Assembly (NCBI GenBank): GCA_028748945.1
Contig: JAQTOL010000204.1
Span: 1-6,150 of the forward strand
Origin: Paludibacter sp.
GTDB lineage: Bacteria > Bacteroidota > Bacteroidia > Bacteroidales > Paludibacteraceae
Length of the DNA: 6,150 bases
Direction of reading: 5' to 3'
Position 1 is the stretch's first letter, and the number at the start of each line of letters is the position of its first letter. The position numbers and the translations under genes were made by a program. Shown here piece after piece: positions 4,995-6,150 of the stretch. A model generated the notes under the pieces. That model made no database searches. It worked only from the letters and a program-made list of their open reading frames with translations, and was not told the DNA's origin.

Positions 4995-6150
4995 TTAATA
5001 CTCTTCAAACGGCTCTTCTGTTAATTTAGTTTCTACTTTCGTGTTCATTAAACCGTACATCATCAGCAAGGATGTCAAAATGATTACTTGTATGATTAAC
5101 GATCTGTTGGCAATTCCAACCGTTTGACTTATCGGGATGGATAAAAACAATAATATGGTAATTAATCCGCGTGGCGCCATAAATAACAATGACTCCATCG
5201 GAAATTTGAATAATTTTAATAAAATGGCTCTTAAAATAAATATTCCAACGGTAATGCCTAAAGCCCAAAGCATTGTGTCAGTATTTGTCAGTTCGGAAGT
5301 CTCTATTAAATAACCAAATAGAAGAAAAAATAAAGACCGTATCAAAAAAGTCATTTCTACATTAAGTTCTTTGAACTTCTGTACTTCTTTGATTAAAATT
5401 TCGGGTTGAAGTCTGTCAATTATCTTGAAACGGTTCAGTTTATCAAGATTCCCGATAAACAATCCAAACAACAGAATAAATACCAGCGAAGGTAAATGAT
5501 AAATTTTGGATATGGTATAAATTAAAATAATGAGAAGAATGATCGGTGTAAATTTGACATTATGTTTGATTTTGCTTAATAATAAAGCAAGAGCTACGGA
5601 GAAAATAAACGAAATAATAACCAGCAGCAATAATTGCAGGGAAAAAAGGCCAAATGTTTCCATCCCGAAAGTTTCGTGTAAGGCTATGAAATTGAATAAT
5701 ATCACTCCGAATATATCCGACAGACTGCTCTCATAAGTAACAAAATCTCTTTTGTGGGAAATCAGATTCCTGGCACTGGGAATGGCAATGGCACTACTGA
5801 TGATGGCTAAAGGGATGGCATTAATCACCCCGATTTTTAATGAGACACCTTCAAAATATGAAAAGGCATATCCAAGCGTGAAACTAAGCACAATCAGTTG
5901 TATAAAAGCGATTAAGGACGATTTCCCAATCATTGGCAACCTGGATTTGTCAAGTTTCAATTCCAGAGATCCTTCCAGTACAATTAATATCAGTCCTATG
6001 GTTCCTAGAACCGGAAGTAAGGGAGTCAAGTCACCAACAGGTATTCGAAATAGACTGGTTACCTGACGGACTCCCCAGCCCAAAATTAACAACAATATGA
6101 TCGAAGGAATTTTCGTTTTTGATGAACTAATATCAAAAATATATCCTACA
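4995..6150 (-). CDS. CPA1-like cation/proton antiporter (partial, N-terminus outside window)
   Basis: Integral membrane transporter, probably exchanging Na+ or K+ for H+. The frame is open from the right edge to a TAA at 4995-4997, giving 384 visible residues. A TTG at 6093-6095 could be read as a start, but the frame continues upstream with antiporter-like sequence (VGYIFDISSSKTKIPSI), so the true start lies beyond 6150. Numbering from the edge, about ten or more hydrophobic helices are visible. Family landmarks are IVLEGSLELKLD (about 56-67), the SAIAIPSARN region (119-128), YESSLSDIFGVILF (139-152) and MAPRGLITILLFL (324-336) with the conserved Arg. The usual TDP of helix 4 reads AIP, and the ND pair of helix 5 reads SD, so ion preference cannot be assigned. 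No cytosolic C-terminal regulatory domain (TrkA or CBS) follows the last helix. The radical SAM gene follows after 29 bases. Confidence 0.88.
   Translation of the reverse strand, partial: VGYIFDISSSKTKIPSIILLLILGWGVRQVTSLFRIPVGDLTPLLPVLGTIGLILIVLEGSLELKLDKSRLPMIGKSSLIAFIQLIVLSFTLGYAFSYFEGVSLKIGVINAIPLAIISSAIAIPSARNLISHKRDFVTYESSLSDIFGVILFNFIALHETFGMETFGLFSLQLLLLVIISFIFSVALALLLSKIKHNVKFTPIILLIILIYTISKIYHLPSLVFILLFGLFIGNLDKLNRFKIIDRLQPEILIKEVQKFKELNVEMTFLIRSLFFLLFGYLIETSELTNTDTMLWALGITVGIFILRAILLKLFKFPMESLLFMAPRGLITILLFLSIPISQTVGIANRSLIIQVIILTSLLMMYGLMNTKVETKLTEEPFEEY

Noticed and set aside
5752..6066. A 104-residue plus-strand frame opposite the antiporter.
   Set aside because: Antisense of hydrophobic helix codons often gives long open frames; no independent support.
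6093..6095. TTG as the start of the antiporter (366-residue version).
   Set aside because: The frame continues upstream to the window edge with no stop and encodes antiporter-like sequence, so the gene is partial and its start lies outside the window.

Overview
The window looks like ordinary chromosomal housekeeping DNA from a member of the Bacteroidota, most likely class Bacteroidia (Bacteroidales-like). The signs are: AT-rich DNA; promoters with the Bacteroidetes -7 element TAnnTTTG, one with TTTG 19 bases further upstream; almost no Shine-Dalgarno (SD) sequences; and an rpsF-rpsR-rplI order without ssb or priB between the genes. The genus cannot be named from this sequence.

Layout. From 1 to 898, on the minus strand, lies a ribosomal protein operon: rpsF (bS6), rpsR (bS18) and the first 86 codons of rplI (bL9), whose 3' end is outside the window. 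Its promoter is at 950-980. From 899 to 1210 is a 312-base divergent spacer with the rpsF promoter and a probable promoter and inverted repeats for the next gene. A single plus-strand gene at 1211-2209 encodes an LdhA-type D-lactate dehydrogenase. It converges on ppa (family I inorganic pyrophosphatase, 2264-2830), and a strong bidirectional terminator hairpin lies between them. Further right, all on the minus strand, are an RBBP9/YdeN-like serine hydrolase, a Bcp/PrxQ peroxiredoxin whose stop codon directly abuts the hydrolase start, a YhcC/YtqA-family radical SAM protein (candidate tRNA-modification enzyme MnmL), and a CPA1-like cation/proton antiporter that runs off the right edge.

How the genes fit together. 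The ribosomal genes are one transcription unit. Within it, rpsR and rplI have strong SD sequences, whereas rpsF and every other gene start in the window have none. In Bacteroidota, bS6, bS18 and bS21 sequester the anti-SD of 16S rRNA, so the rpsR SD is a probable autoregulatory element. The peroxiredoxin and hydrolase look translationally coupled. The antiporter and radical SAM genes are 29 bases apart and may be cotranscribed. LdhA (NADH reoxidation) and Ppa (pyrophosphate removal) are independent metabolic genes.

No mobile element, CRISPR array, tRNA, rRNA or defence-like cluster was seen, and I found no evidence of a wholly new multi-gene system. The points most worth a second look are the SD pattern in the ribosomal operon, the nested repeats at the ldhA promoter, the radical SAM gene as a candidate MnmL, and the altered ion-site motifs of the antiporter.
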